In this document: one piece after another, positions 16,639 to 25,247 of the stretch
Layout of the letters: every line of letters begins with the position of its first letter
Position numbering within the stretch: the stretch's first letter is position 1
Assembly: GCF_001905005.1 (NCBI RefSeq)
Contig: NZ_LWKZ01000026.1
Coordinates: forward strand, 704,806 to 768,805
Direction: 5' to 3'
Source of the DNA: Streptomyces sp. CB02923
GTDB lineage: Bacteria; Actinomycetota; Actinomycetes; Streptomycetales; Streptomycetaceae
Length of the DNA stretch: 64,000 nucleotides
Program-made: the position numbers and the translations under genes
The notes under the pieces: model-generated
Seen by the model: only the letters and a program-made list of their open reading frames with translations
Told to the model about the DNA's origin: nothing
Database searches by the model: none

Positions 16639-18687
16639 CACCTCGGTCGCCTTCACGCTCACCCAGACCTCGGTGTCCTCCGCCAGGCCGAGTTCCGCCG
16701 CGGCCTGCGGGGTGATCTCACCGACCAGGTCGGGCACCTCCGGCGACCCGACCAGGACCCGCAGCCTGCTGCCGAGCGCGGTGATCTCCCGTACCCGTCC
16801 CGGCCAGACGTTGCGCGGGCTGCCGGAGGGGCGTGCCCGGTGCACGGAGACCGCTTCGGGGCCGATGACCGCCAGCGCGCCGGTGCCCGCGGGCAGCGGG
16901 TCGGCGGCCACCAGCCGCCCGGCGCCCGCGAGCCGCAGCCCGTCGCCGGTGGCCGTGCCCGGCCAGGCGTTGCGGCCGAGCATCCGTGCCACCCACGGCG
17001 AGCGCGGGTGCCGGGTCACCTCGGCGGGGGTGGCGTCCTGGAGGGCCTGCCCGTCCTCCAGGACCAGGACGCGGTCGGCGAGCGAGACGGCTTCGACCGG
17101 GTCGTGGGTGACCATCAGGCAGACACCGCCGAAGCCGGCCAGGTGCTTGCGCAGGGTGTGCCGGACGTGCGCGCGGGTGCTCTGGTCGAGGGCGGCCAGG
17201 GGTTCGTCGAGCAGCAGCAGGCGCGGGCGGGCGGCCAGCGCGCGGGCCAGCGCGACCCGTCCGGCCTGGCCGCCGGAGAGCTGGGCGGGGCGGCGGTGCG
17301 CGAGGTGGCCGACGCCGAGCCGGTCCAGCCACTGCTGGGCCTCGCGGCGGGCCTCGGCGCGGCCGGTGCCATGGGCGCGCAGTCCGTACGCGGTGTTGCC
17401 GAGGGCTGTCATGTGGGGGAAGAGCGCTCCGTCCTGCGGGACCCAGGCGACGCCGCGGCGGTGCGGCGGCAGGGCGGTGACGTCCCGCGCGCCGAGTGTC
17501 AGTACGGCGTGCGCCCGGGGGGTGAGGCCGAGCAGGGCGCGCAACAGCGTGGTCTTCCCCGCGCCGTTGGGGCCCACGACGGCGATGGTGGTGCCTGGGG
17601 CCGCGTCGACGGTGAGCTGGTTGAAGCCGGTGACGTCCGCGTGCAGCGGCCACCGCCCGGTGCGGGAGCCGTCGCCGGGGCCGCCGGGAGCGGTGGGGCC
17701 CTCGGCGGCGGCTTCGGCGTGCGCGGGGGTGGCGGCGGGCGGGCCCGGGGAGGCGGTCGTGCCGGACGCTGCGGATGCGCCGGTCATGTGGTCGTGCCAC
17801 GTGCCGGCGGCATCCGGCGCTCCGCCGCCCTTCGCGTCCGTACGCGTCACCGCGCCGCTCGTGCGCCCCCGGACCGTGCCGCCCCCGCCCGCCCACCGGC
17901 CGCGCAGCGCGACGAGGACGGCCGTCGCGATGACGAGCAGCAGGAGGGAGACGGAGGTGGCGGCCTCGGGGCTGTCCTGGAGGAGCAGGTAGACCTGGAG
18001 GGGCAGGGTCTGGGTGACGCCCGGCAGGTTGCCCGCGAAGGTGATCGTCGCGCCGAACTCGCCGAGGGCGCGCGCCCAGGTCAGTGCCGCACCGGCGGCG
18101 AGCCCGGGGGCGATCATGGGGAGGGTGACCGTGCAGAAGACGCGCAGCGGCCCGGCGCCGAGCGAGGCGGCCGTCTCCTCGTAGCGCGCGTGCAGCCCGG
18201 CCAGTGCGCCTTCGAGGCTGATGACCAGGAAGGGCATCGACACGAAGGTCGCGGCGACGACCGCGCCCGCGGTGTGGAACGGCAGCTGGATACCGAACCA
18301 GCTCTCCAGCCAGCCGCCGAGCAGGCCCCGCCGCCCGAAGCCGAGGAGCAGCGCCACACCGCCGACGGTCGGCGGCAGCACCATGGGCAGCAGCACCAGG
18401 GAGCGCACCACGGACTTGCCGGGGAAGTCGACGCGCGCCAGCAGCCAGGCGAGCGGCACGCCGAGCAGCAGGGACAGGCCGAGCGCCCAGAAGGACACGA
18501 CCAGGGAGATCCGCAGGGCTTCGGTGACGTCGGGGGAGGTCAGGTGGGTGCCGAGGTCACCCCAGGACGTCCGGGTGAGGATGCCCGCCATGGGCATCAG
18601 GAGGAACGCCACCGCCAGGACGGCGGGCAACGCGAGGGCCAGGGGCGCCCGCAGGCCCGGGGCGGCGTTCCGCCGCGGCGCGGTCAC
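16621..18687 (-). CDS. modBC: Fused molybdate ABC transporter permease/ATPase (ModB-ModC)
   Basis: 688 aa from a GTG that overlaps the modA stop (GTGA), implying translational coupling. Residues 10-265 are a ModB-type permease with about five to six membrane helices and an EAA loop (EETAASLGAGPLRVF, 170-184). A Gly/Ala/Pro-rich linker covers about 265-345. The ATPase follows: Walker A GPNGAGKT (372-379), signature LSGGQ (470-474), Walker B LLLLDEP (489-495), and a C-terminal TOBE-like region (about 620-688). It powers molybdate import with the ModA lipoprotein. Separate ModB and ModC proteins are the usual design; the fusion is the notable feature. Confidence 0.9.
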   Translation of the reverse strand: MTAPRRNAAPGLRAPLALALPAVLAVAFLLMPMAGILTRTSWGDLGTHLTSPDVTEALRISLVVSFWALGLSLLLGVPLAWLLARVDFPGKSVVRSLVLLPMVLPPTVGGVALLLGFGRRGLLGGWLESWFGIQLPFHTAGAVVAATFVSMPFLVISLEGALAGLHARYEETAASLGAGPLRVFCTVTLPMIAPGLAAGAALTWARALGEFGATITFAGNLPGVTQTLPLQVYLLLQDSPEAATSVSLLLLVIATAVLVALRGRWAGGGGTVRGRTSGAVTRTDAKGGGAPDAAGTWHDHMTGASAASGTTASPGPPAATPAHAEAAAEGPTAPGGPGDGSRTGRWPLHADVTGFNQLTVDAAPGTTIAVVGPNGAGKTTLLRALLGLTPRAHAVLTLGARDVTALPPHRRGVAWVPQDGALFPHMTALGNTAYGLRAHGTGRAEARREAQQWLDRLGVGHLAHRRPAQLSGGQAGRVALARALAARPRLLLLDEPLAALDQSTRAHVRHTLRKHLAGFGGVCLMVTHDPVEAVSLADRVLVLEDGQALQDATPAEVTRHPRSPWVARMLGRNAWPGTATGDGLRLAGAGRLVAADPLPAGTGALAVIGPEAVSVHRARPSGSPRNVWPGRVREITALGSRLRVLVGSPEVPDLVGEITPQAAAELGLAEDTEVWVSVKATEVTLVPM

Positions 18688-19472
18688 GGCTTCTGGAAGC
18701 CCGCGTCGCGCAGGATCTTCTGTGCCTGCGCGCCGCCGAGCCACTTCACGAACGCGTCGGCCTCCTTGGCGTGCTGCGAGACCTTGAGCGTGGCCGCCGG
18801 GTACTCGGCGATGGCGTTCTGCTCGTCCGGCACCTGGACGGCGTCCACCTTGTCGGGCGCGGTCATCGCGTCGGTGGCGTAGACGATGCCCGCGTCCGCC
18901 TCGCCCAGCTCGACCTTGCTCAGCACGCCGCGCACGTCCTGTTCCTGGGAGAGCGGCTGCACCTTGATGTGCTGCCGGTCGAGCACCTTCTTGCTGTAGC
19001 GGCCGACGGGCACGGCGGGCGCGGCGAGCACGACCTTGAGCTTGTTGGTGGAGGCCAGGTCCTTCAGGCCGGTGATGTGCTTGGGGTTGCCGTCGGCGGT
19101 GGCGATGACCAGGCGGTTCTTGGCGATGGTCTGCGGTTCGCCGGTCTTGCCGTGCAGCCCGTCCATGGTCCTGGTGTCCGCCGTGACCAGCGCGTCGGCC
19201 GGGAAGTCCTGGTTGACCTGGGCCGCGAGCTGCTGGGAGCCGGCGAAGGAGAACTTGACCGTGACGTCGGGGTGTTCCTTGTGGTACGCGTCGGCGGCCT
19301 TGGCGAAGACGTCGGTCAGGGACGCGGCGGCGAGCACCTTGACCGTGGTCTTGCCGGCCGCGGCGGACGAGTCGTCGTCGCTGCCGCAGGCGGCGGCGAG
19401 CGGGGCGAGGACGGCGACGGTCAGGGCCGCGGCGGTGGCGCGGCGCCGGGTGACACCGAAGGTGCGGGACAT
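18684..19472 (-). CDS. modA: Molybdate-binding lipoprotein
   Basis: 262 aa, ATG with AAGGAG 9 nt upstream. Lipoprotein signal peptide ends at LAAAC with Cys29 as the lipidated residue. The mature protein starts with the ModA segment VLAAASLTDVFAKAA, and contains FAGSQQLAAQV and GEADAGIVYATDA, all typical of the class-II periplasmic-type molybdate/tungstate binders. Middle gene of the operon regulator-modA-modBC, captures the oxyanion at the outer membrane face. Confidence 0.93.
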   Translation of the reverse strand: MSRTFGVTRRRATAAALTVAVLAPLAAACGSDDDSSAAAGKTTVKVLAAASLTDVFAKAADAYHKEHPDVTVKFSFAGSQQLAAQVNQDFPADALVTADTRTMDGLHGKTGEPQTIAKNRLVIATADGNPKHITGLKDLASTNKLKVVLAAPAVPVGRYSKKVLDRQHIKVQPLSQEQDVRGVLSKVELGEADAGIVYATDAMTAPDKVDAVQVPDEQNAIAEYPAATLKVSQHAKEADAFVKWLGGAQAQKILRDAGFQKP

Positions 19473-19509
19473 CGGGATCGGCTCCTTGGGGCGCGGGGTG
19501 CGACGCGCG

Positions 19510-19905
19510 TCAGGCGCGGTCGACATGGACATTGGTCGACTTCACGCGGGCGGTGGCCTGCACGCCGACCTCCAGCCCGAGTTCCTCCACCGCTTCCCGT
19601 GTGAGGAGGGAGACCAGCCGGTGCGGACCGGCCTGGATCTCCACCTGCGCCGCCACGTCTCCCAGCTTGATCGCCGTGACGATGCCGGGAAAGGCGTTGC
19701 GGACCGAGGTGTGGGAGGTGTCGTCCTCCGTGGTGCCGTTCTTGGCGAGTTCGGTGGAGAACGCGGCCAGGTCGCGGCCGTCGATCAGCCGGCGGCCGGA
19801 TTCGTCCCGGTGGGTGGGGACCTTGCCGGCGTCGGCCCAGCGGCGGGCCGTGTCGGGGCTGACGCCGAGCAGGCGTGCGGCCTGGCCGATCGTGTAGGAC
19901 TGCAT
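19510..19905 (-). CDS. Molybdate-responsive regulator: MerR-type HTH plus single TOBE domain
   Basis: 131 aa. Residues 1-50 are an excisionase/MerR-type helix-turn-helix (YTIGQAARLLGVSPDTARRWADAGKVP); residues 65-131 form one TOBE/Mop domain (RNAFPGIVTAIKLGDVAAQVEIQAG ... ATARVKSTNVHVDRA is split here only for length), which binds molybdate. It lies 37 bp upstream of modA and probably senses molybdate and represses the operon, replacing ModE, which has a LysR-like HTH. Upstream of the ATG is a promoter with an internal dyad. A GTG three codons upstream would overlap the likely -10, so ATG is preferred. Confidence 0.85.
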   Translation of the reverse strand: MQSYTIGQAARLLGVSPDTARRWADAGKVPTHRDESGRRLIDGRDLAAFSTELAKNGTTEDDTSHTSVRNAFPGIVTAIKLGDVAAQVEIQAGPHRLVSLLTREAVEELGLEVGVQATARVKSTNVHVDRA

Positions 19906-19912
19906 ATGCGGC

Positions 19913-19942
19913 ACCGTATGGCAGATGTGCTCTCATCTGCAA
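19913..19942 (-). promoter_or_regulatory. mod operon promoter with embedded operator; likely leaderless
   Basis: On the minus strand: -35 TTGCAG (19942-19937), 18-bp spacer, -10 TACGGT (19918-19913), then 7 nt to the regulator ATG, so transcription would begin at or next to the start codon. The spacer is filled by a perfect dyad GCAGATG-N6-CATCTGC (19921-19940), a good candidate operator for the HTH/TOBE regulator. Confidence 0.6.
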
Positions 19943-20161
19943 TTAAGCCGTGGGAAAGCACCTGGCATGTGCGAGCCCTCTTGGAGGATGCGCCAAGACC
20001 GGCCGTGGTGTGGATGACCGGTGCCGCGGCACGCCGGGAGCGTGGCGCGGGGGCGCAGACCGGACATACCCGGGGGCGGAGCGTCGGACGTGTGGGCGAA
20101 GCCGTACTCTTTTGGGAGGGTTTTGGGAGGGCGTGGCGTCATACGGAGGGAGCGCGAACCG

Positions 20162-21082
20162 ATGGGTACTCCTACATCTTCAGCCCGTTCCGCGGTCCGC
20201 GGCCGGTCGATCATGAAGAGGCTGCGGCCGGAGGCGGCGCGCGGCGACGTGCCGCCGGTGCACGAGCGCCCCGTCCTGCACACGGTCCCGCACTCCTCCC
20301 CGGACCGCCCCCTCCCCCTGCGGCTCGCCGACCTCGCCGTCGCCGCCTGTACGGCGCAGACGGTCCTGGTCCCGAAGCCGGACCCGCTCGCGCTGCACGC
20401 CGCCGAGCTGCTGCACGCCCCCTTCGCCTCCATGGCCGAGGCCGCCATGGGCCGGCCGCTGGACCGGCGGCTGCGCGAACAGCTCGGGCGCCTGGGCCGG
20501 GCCGGTGAGCAGCGCGCCCTCACGGCGGGTGCGGGGGCGCCCGGCAAGCGGGGCGCACTGTGGTCCGTGGGGCTGCTGGTGGCCGGCGCCGCCGCCACGA
20601 ACTGCCGCTCGGACGTGGCGATCTGCGAGGCGGCGGCCAACCTGGCCCGCCTGCCGGACGGCGGCGCCCCCGCCGCCAGCCGGTCGCCCGGCGGCCGTGC
20701 CCGGCAGTACTACGGCGTACCCGGCGCCGTCGGCCAGGCCCGCTCCGGCTTCCCGAACGTGCTGGGCGTGGCCCTGCCCGCGCTGCGCCAGTCCCGCGCG
20801 GCCGGCGCCTCCGAGGTGACGGCCCGTATGGACGCGCTGCTCGCACTGCTGTCCACGGTCGACGACACGACGCTGCTGCAGCGCGGCGGTTCACAGGGCC
20901 TGCTGTCGGTGCAGATGGACGCGCGCGACGTGCTGTCGTCGGGCGGTTTCGGCACCCCGCGGGGACGCCGGGCGTTCGTCCGGCTCGACGCGCGGACGAC
21001 CCGTAACGGGCTCACGGCGGGCGGCAGCGCCGCGCTGCTGTCGGCGACCCTCTTCCTGGACTTCCTCTTCGAGGGCCGCTGA
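20162..21082 (+). CDS. MdcB/CitG-family protein (triphosphoribosyl-dephospho-CoA synthase-like)
   Basis: 306 aa; ATG with GGAGGGAG about 9-12 nt upstream (ATG 20213 is an alternative). Family stretches include RGALWSVGLLVAGAA, YYGVPGAVGQARSGFPNVLGVALPALR, DDTTLLQRGG and GLTAGGSAALLSATLFLDFL. In CitG/MdcB this enzyme makes the prosthetic group for citrate lyase or malonate decarboxylase ACP. Here the NTHRG/NTHKG segment normally preceding GAxWxLGLL reads PGKRG, and no malonate decarboxylase or citrate lyase genes lie nearby, so a changed role is possible. Convergent with the PaaX gene. Confidence 0.75.
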   Translation: MGTPTSSARSAVRGRSIMKRLRPEAARGDVPPVHERPVLHTVPHSSPDRPLPLRLADLAVAACTAQTVLVPKPDPLALHAAELLHAPFASMAEAAMGRPLDRRLREQLGRLGRAGEQRALTAGAGAPGKRGALWSVGLLVAGAAATNCRSDVAICEAAANLARLPDGGAPAASRSPGGRARQYYGVPGAVGQARSGFPNVLGVALPALRQSRAAGASEVTARMDALLALLSTVDDTTLLQRGGSQGLLSVQMDARDVLSSGGFGTPRGRRAFVRLDARTTRNGLTAGGSAALLSATLFLDFLFEGR

Positions 21083-21180
21083 CGTTTTTCAGGGCGTCAC
21101 GCACTTCGAGGGCCGCTGACGGTTCTCAGGGCGTCACGTACTCCGAGAGCCGCTGACGGTTCTCAGGGCGTCACGTACTG
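21070..21180. repeat. Three 37-bp tandem repeats bridging two convergent stop codons
   Basis: Units 21070-21106, 21107-21143 and 21144-21180 differ by only a few bases. The first carries the stop of the MdcB-like gene (plus strand), the last carries the final codons and stop of the PaaX gene (minus strand); every unit therefore contains both gene ends (CCGCTGA and TCAGGGCGTCAC). Confidence 0.95.
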
Positions 21181-21933
21181 CCGCAGCAGCTCGCGCAGCT
21201 CGGCCTCGAAGACGTCGTAGCGGCGGCGCAGTTCGGCGCCCGGCCAGTCGGCGGGCAGCAGGGCGTCCGGCAGCAGCGGGTCCGCGAGGAGGTGCCGCAG
21301 TACGGCGGCCGAGACCGTGAAGCGCCCGGCCGGTGACGCGGCGCCGGACAGCGCGGCCAGCAGCGCGCGGGCCCGCGCCGCCCAGCCGTCCAGGTCCCAC
21401 AGGCCGCGCGCCAGTGCCGCCGGGTCGCCGTCCGGGGCGCCGGTGAGCAGGGTGCACTGCCGGGCGACCACGGCCGGGCGGGGGCGTTCGAGGTTGCCGG
21501 GGCGCAGCCAGGTGCCTTCGCGCAGTTCGGCGAGGCGCAGTTCCGCCATGGCCTGGCGCAGCGCGGTCCGTTCGGCGGCCGGGCGCGCTTCGGCGGTGAC
21601 CACGGCGATCTCCCAGCCGCCGTCCCAGCGCCGGGTCCGCGGCGTACGGCTCTCGTCCTGCCGCGCCTGGCGTTCCAGCAGCCGCGCGGTGAGCCCGTAC
21701 GTGCCGTCGTCCTGCTGGAGGTCGCCCGCGGCGACCATCCGGGACAGCGCGACACGGACGGTGCCCTCGGCGATGCCGAAGAGTTCGCCGACGCGCACCA
21801 GGGCGCGGGCCGGGAGCCGGGGCGGGTGGTGGCCGAGGAGGGTGCTGAGGACGATGGAGCGGGCGGTGAGCGGCCGCAGGCCGAGGCGCTCCGTGTCGTC
21901 GCGTACGGAGCGTACGGAAGTGTCGTGGTCCAT
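21163..21933 (-). CDS. PaaX-family transcriptional regulator
   Basis: 256 aa. N-terminal winged HTH (ARALVRVGELFGIAEGTVRVALSRM-like region, residues 30-60) followed by the PaaX central and C-terminal domains (WEIAVVTAEAR, LREGTWLRPGN, LLADPLLPDALLPADWPGAELR). PaaX proteins repress phenylacetate and related acyl-CoA catabolic genes and are relieved by an aryl/acyl-CoA. It starts 11 bp after lspA, so the two are co-transcribed. The divergent acyl-CoA dehydrogenase and hydratase genes beyond lspA are reasonable targets. Confidence 0.85.
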   Translation of the reverse strand: MDHDTSVRSVRDDTERLGLRPLTARSIVLSTLLGHHPPRLPARALVRVGELFGIAEGTVRVALSRMVAAGDLQQDDGTYGLTARLLERQARQDESRTPRTRRWDGGWEIAVVTAEARPAAERTALRQAMAELRLAELREGTWLRPGNLERPRPAVVARQCTLLTGAPDGDPAALARGLWDLDGWAARARALLAALSGAASPAGRFTVSAAVLRHLLADPLLPDALLPADWPGAELRRRYDVFEAELRELLRQYVTP

Positions 21934-21944
21934 CGGCCGGAATC

Positions 21945-22559
21945 CTAAGAGGCGGTGCCCGGCGGGGCGGTGGCGGCCGCATCTGCCGTCCGGTCCCCGG
22001 CCTTCTTCTCCAGCTTCTCCAGCTTGTCCTTGTTGTCCATCTCCCACCCGAGGAAGGAGAACAGCACGATCAGGATGCCGCCGCAGACGATCGCGCAGTC
22101 GGCGATGTTCATGACGCTGAAGCCGCGTACGTGGATGAAGTCGACCACCGCGCCCTGGAAGTCGCCGGGGGTGCGGAAGAGGCGGTCGGTCAGATTGCCG
22201 AGTCCACCGCCGAGCAGCAGGCCCAGCGCGAGGGCCCAGGGGACGCTGTAGAGCTTGCGGGCCAGTCGGACGATCACCACGGCGACGGCCACCGCGATGA
22301 CCGTGAACAGGAGGGTCGTCGCCTCGCCGATGCCGAACGCCGCACCGGAGTTGCGCATCACCCGCAGCTCCAGCCAGTCGCCGAGCACCTTGACGGGGGC
22401 GCGGTTCTCCAGCTCCGCGACCACGGCCAGCTTGCTGCCCAGGTCCAGCAGGTAGGCGGCGCCGGCCACCGCCAGGAGCAGCGGCACCCGCCGTCTGCCG
22501 CCGGCGCCCTCCGCGCGGTCCGCACCGCGCTCCCCCGTGGTCCGGCCCGGTTTCGCCAC
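21945..22559 (-). CDS. lspA: Lipoprotein signal peptidase II
   Basis: 204 aa from GTG 22559, which has GAGGGGA 7 nt upstream (GTG 22595 lacks a site). Four membrane segments; the family motifs are NSGAAFGIG, NLTDRLFR and NIADCAI, the last two carrying the two catalytic Asp residues. It cleaves prolipoprotein signal peptides at the lipid-modified Cys in the membrane. Both ends carry Lys/Glu- and Ala-rich tails longer than in enterobacterial LspA, as is common in actinobacteria. May be a second copy, given its regulator neighbour. Confidence 0.92.
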   Translation of the reverse strand: MAKPGRTTGERGADRAEGAGGRRRVPLLLAVAGAAYLLDLGSKLAVVAELENRAPVKVLGDWLELRVMRNSGAAFGIGEATTLLFTVIAVAVAVVIVRLARKLYSVPWALALGLLLGGGLGNLTDRLFRTPGDFQGAVVDFIHVRGFSVMNIADCAIVCGGILIVLFSFLGWEMDNKDKLEKLEKKAGDRTADAAATAPPGTAS

Positions 22560-22705
22560 GTTCAGTCCCCTCGAAGTCCATCGGTCGGCCTCCACCTTAA
22601 GCGGGCCGGGCGCCGGGGCCGACCCCGGTGATCGCGGTCCGCCATCCCGTTACACGCGCCATTACACCCTTCCCGCGCCTGTACGAATTCTGTAACGTCC
22701 CCGGT

Positions 22706-24364
22706 ATGACCGTCACCCATGAAGTCGAGAATCAGGCGCCGCCGCTGACCGGGTTCAGTACGGCGGACGACCCGGCCCTGCTGGAGGCGCTGCGCCGCGC
22801 GGACGCCGGGTGGGGCGAGCCGGAGGTGCTGGAGCTGGGCGCGCTCGCCGGGACGGAAGCGGTGCAGGAGCAGGCCCGCGCGGCCGAGGAGCACCCGCCC
22901 CGGCTGCGCACCCACGACCGCTTCGGCCACCGGATCGACGAGGTGGAGTTCCACCCCGCCTGGCATCAGCTGATGACCGTGGCGGTGGAGCGCGGGCTGC
23001 ACGCCGCGCCGTGGGCCGAGGCCCGGCCCGGCGCCCATCTCGTGCGCGCGGCCAAGTTCTACGTCTGGTCGCAGGCCGAGCCGGGGCACGGCTGCCCCAT
23101 TTCCATGACGTACGCCGCCGTCCCCGCCCTGCGCTCCGAACCGGCGCTGGCCCAGCAGTACGAACCGCTGCTGGCGGCCCGCTCCTACGATTACGGCCTG
23201 CGGCCCCCGCTGTCCAAGGCGGGCCTGATCGCGGGCATGTCGATGACGGAGAAGCAGGGCGGCTCCGACGTCCGGGCCAATACGACCCGGGCGGTGCCCG
23301 CCGGCGACGGTACGTACCGCGTCACCGGCCACAAGTGGTTCACCTCCGCTCCGATGAGCGACGTGTTCCTCGCGCTCGCGCAGACGGCGGAGGGGCTGAG
23401 CTGCTTCCTGCTGCCGCGCGTGCTGCCCGACGGCACCCGCAACGGGATGCGGCTGATGCGCCTGAAGGACAAGCTGGGCAACCGCTCCAACGCGTCCTCC
23501 GAGATCGAGTACGACGAAGCGGTGGCCTGGCCGGTCGGCGAGCCGGGGCGCGGCGTGCGGACCATCGTCGAGATGGTGAACATGACGCGGCTGGACTGCG
23601 TGACCGGCACGGCCGCCGGGATGCGCGCCGGGCTGCGGCAGGCGCTGCACCACACCACGCACCGCCGCGCGTTCGGCCGCGCGCTGGCCGAACAGCCGCT
23701 CATGCAGGCGGTGCTGGCGGACCTGGCGATCGAGTCCGAGGCGGCGACGACGCTGGCGATGCGGCTCGCGGCCGCCGTCGACCGGGCGCAGGCCGGGGAC
23801 GCGCACGAGGCCGCGCTGCGCCGGCTGGGGCTGGCCGTCGGCAAGTACTGGGTGTGCAAACGGGGCAGCGCGCACGCGGCGGAGGCCCTGGAGTGCCTGG
23901 GCGGCAACGGGTACGTGGAGGAGTCGGGTATGCCGCGGCTCTACCGGGAAGCGCCGCTGCTGTCGATCTGGGAGGGTTCGGGCAACGTCGCCGCGCTGGA
24001 CGTACTGCGGGCCCTCGCCAAGGAACCGGCCGCGCTGGACGCGTACTTCGCCGAGGTGGACGCGGCGGCGGGCGCCGACCGCAGACTGGACGCCGCCGTC
24101 GCGGGCATCCGCAAGACGCTCGGCACACTCGACGATCCGGAGCGGGCGCAGCGCGCCGCCCGGTCGCTGGCGGAGCGGATGGCGCTGGCACTGCAAGGCG
24201 CGCTGCTCGTACAGCACAGCCACCCGGCGGTGGCCGACGCGTTCTGCGCCTCGCGCCTCGACGGGGAGTGGGGGAACGCCTTCGGGACCCTGCCCGCCAC
24301 GGCCGACCTGGCGGCGATCCTGGACCGGGCGCGGCCCGTGCCTCCCGCGGGGGCCGCCGGATGA
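22706..24364 (+). CDS. Acyl-CoA dehydrogenase, AidB-like
   Basis: 552 aa, about 150 residues longer than ordinary acyl-CoA dehydrogenases, as in AidB. Signature segments: GHGCPISMTYAAVPALR, MSMTEKQGGSDVRANTT (FAD-binding), GHKWFTSAPMSD, and LECLGGNGYVEESGMPRLYREAPLLSIWEGSGN containing the catalytic region (quoted in part: NGYVEESGMPRLYR). AidB is a flavoprotein linked to the alkylation response; actinobacterial relatives act as acyl-CoA or isovaleryl-CoA dehydrogenases. Overlaps the next gene by ATGA, so the pair is an operon for acyl-CoA oxidation and hydration. A short dyad CGTTACA...TGTAACG (22648-22697) lies just upstream. Confidence 0.87.
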   Translation: MTVTHEVENQAPPLTGFSTADDPALLEALRRADAGWGEPEVLELGALAGTEAVQEQARAAEEHPPRLRTHDRFGHRIDEVEFHPAWHQLMTVAVERGLHAAPWAEARPGAHLVRAAKFYVWSQAEPGHGCPISMTYAAVPALRSEPALAQQYEPLLAARSYDYGLRPPLSKAGLIAGMSMTEKQGGSDVRANTTRAVPAGDGTYRVTGHKWFTSAPMSDVFLALAQTAEGLSCFLLPRVLPDGTRNGMRLMRLKDKLGNRSNASSEIEYDEAVAWPVGEPGRGVRTIVEMVNMTRLDCVTGTAAGMRAGLRQALHHTTHRRAFGRALAEQPLMQAVLADLAIESEAATTLAMRLAAAVDRAQAGDAHEAALRRLGLAVGKYWVCKRGSAHAAEALECLGGNGYVEESGMPRLYREAPLLSIWEGSGNVAALDVLRALAKEPAALDAYFAEVDAAAGADRRLDAAVAGIRKTLGTLDDPERAQRAARSLAERMALALQGALLVQHSHPAVADAFCASRLDGEWGNAFGTLPATADLAAILDRARPVPPAGAAG

Positions 24365-25155
24365 CCGGCGAAGGCCCGGAGGGCGGGCCGGAGCGCACGG
24401 TACGCGTCGAGCGTGCCGGTCCGGTGACGACGGTCATCCTCTCCCGGCCCGCGGCGCGCAACGCCGTGGACGGCCCGACGGCGCGCCAACTGGCCGACGC
24501 CTTCCGCGCCTTCGCGGCGGACGACGACGCGTATGCCGCGGTCCTGTGGGGTGAGGGCGGCACGTTCTGCGCGGGTGCCGACCTCAAGGCGGTCGGCACC
24601 GAGCACGGCAACCGGGTCGCGGCGGACGGCGACGGGCCGATGGGGCCCACCCGGATGCGCCTGGACAAGCCGGTGATCGCCGCGGTGAGCGGCCACGCGG
24701 TCGCCGGCGGGCTGGAGCTGGCCCTCTGGTGCGACCTGCGGATCGCCGAGGAGGACGCGGTCTTCGGGGTGTTCTGCCGCCGCTGGGGAGTTCCGCTGAT
24801 CGACGGCGGTACGGTACGGCTCCCCCGGATCGTCGGCACCGGCCGGGCCCTGGACATGGTGCTGACCGGGCGGCCGGTCGGCGCGGCCGAGGCGCTGGGC
24901 ATGGGCCTGGCCAACCGGGTCGTACCGGCAGGCCGGGCCCGCGCCGAGGCCGAGGAACTGGCGGCCGGACTCGCCCGCTTCCCGCAGGCATGCCTGCGCA
25001 GCGACCGCGCTTCCCTCCTGGCCCAGGAGGGCCTCCCGGAGCACGCCGCCATGGCCGCGGAACTCCGGTACGGGGGCAGCGTGCTGGCGGACGCGATGCG
25101 GGGCGCGGCGCGATTCGCTTCGGGGGCGGGCAGGCACGGGGCGATGGACGCGTAG
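24361..25155 (+). CDS. Enoyl-CoA hydratase/isomerase family protein
   Basis: 264 aa starting in an ATGA overlap with the dehydrogenase. Crotonase fold: GGTFCAGADLKAV supplies the oxyanion-hole Gly, AVSGHAVAGGLELAL is the second signature, and FGVFCRRWGVPLIDGGTVRLPRI the conserved helix. The position of the first catalytic Glu in crotonase is occupied by Arg/Trp (FCRRWGVPL), so the exact chemistry (hydratase, isomerase or hydrolase) is open. Functions with the AidB-like enzyme on an acyl-CoA. Confidence 0.87.
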   Translation: MTGEGPEGGPERTVRVERAGPVTTVILSRPAARNAVDGPTARQLADAFRAFAADDDAYAAVLWGEGGTFCAGADLKAVGTEHGNRVAADGDGPMGPTRMRLDKPVIAAVSGHAVAGGLELALWCDLRIAEEDAVFGVFCRRWGVPLIDGGTVRLPRIVGTGRALDMVLTGRPVGAAEALGMGLANRVVPAGRARAEAEELAAGLARFPQACLRSDRASLLAQEGLPEHAAMAAELRYGGSVLADAMRGAARFASGAGRHGAMDA

Positions 25156-25247
25156 GGACGGAGAGGGGCGGGCCGCCACGGGAAGCGGTGACGGTCGGCC
25201 GAAGCGCGAGCGCCCGGGAACCACCTCGCCGCCACCCAGAGGCAATG

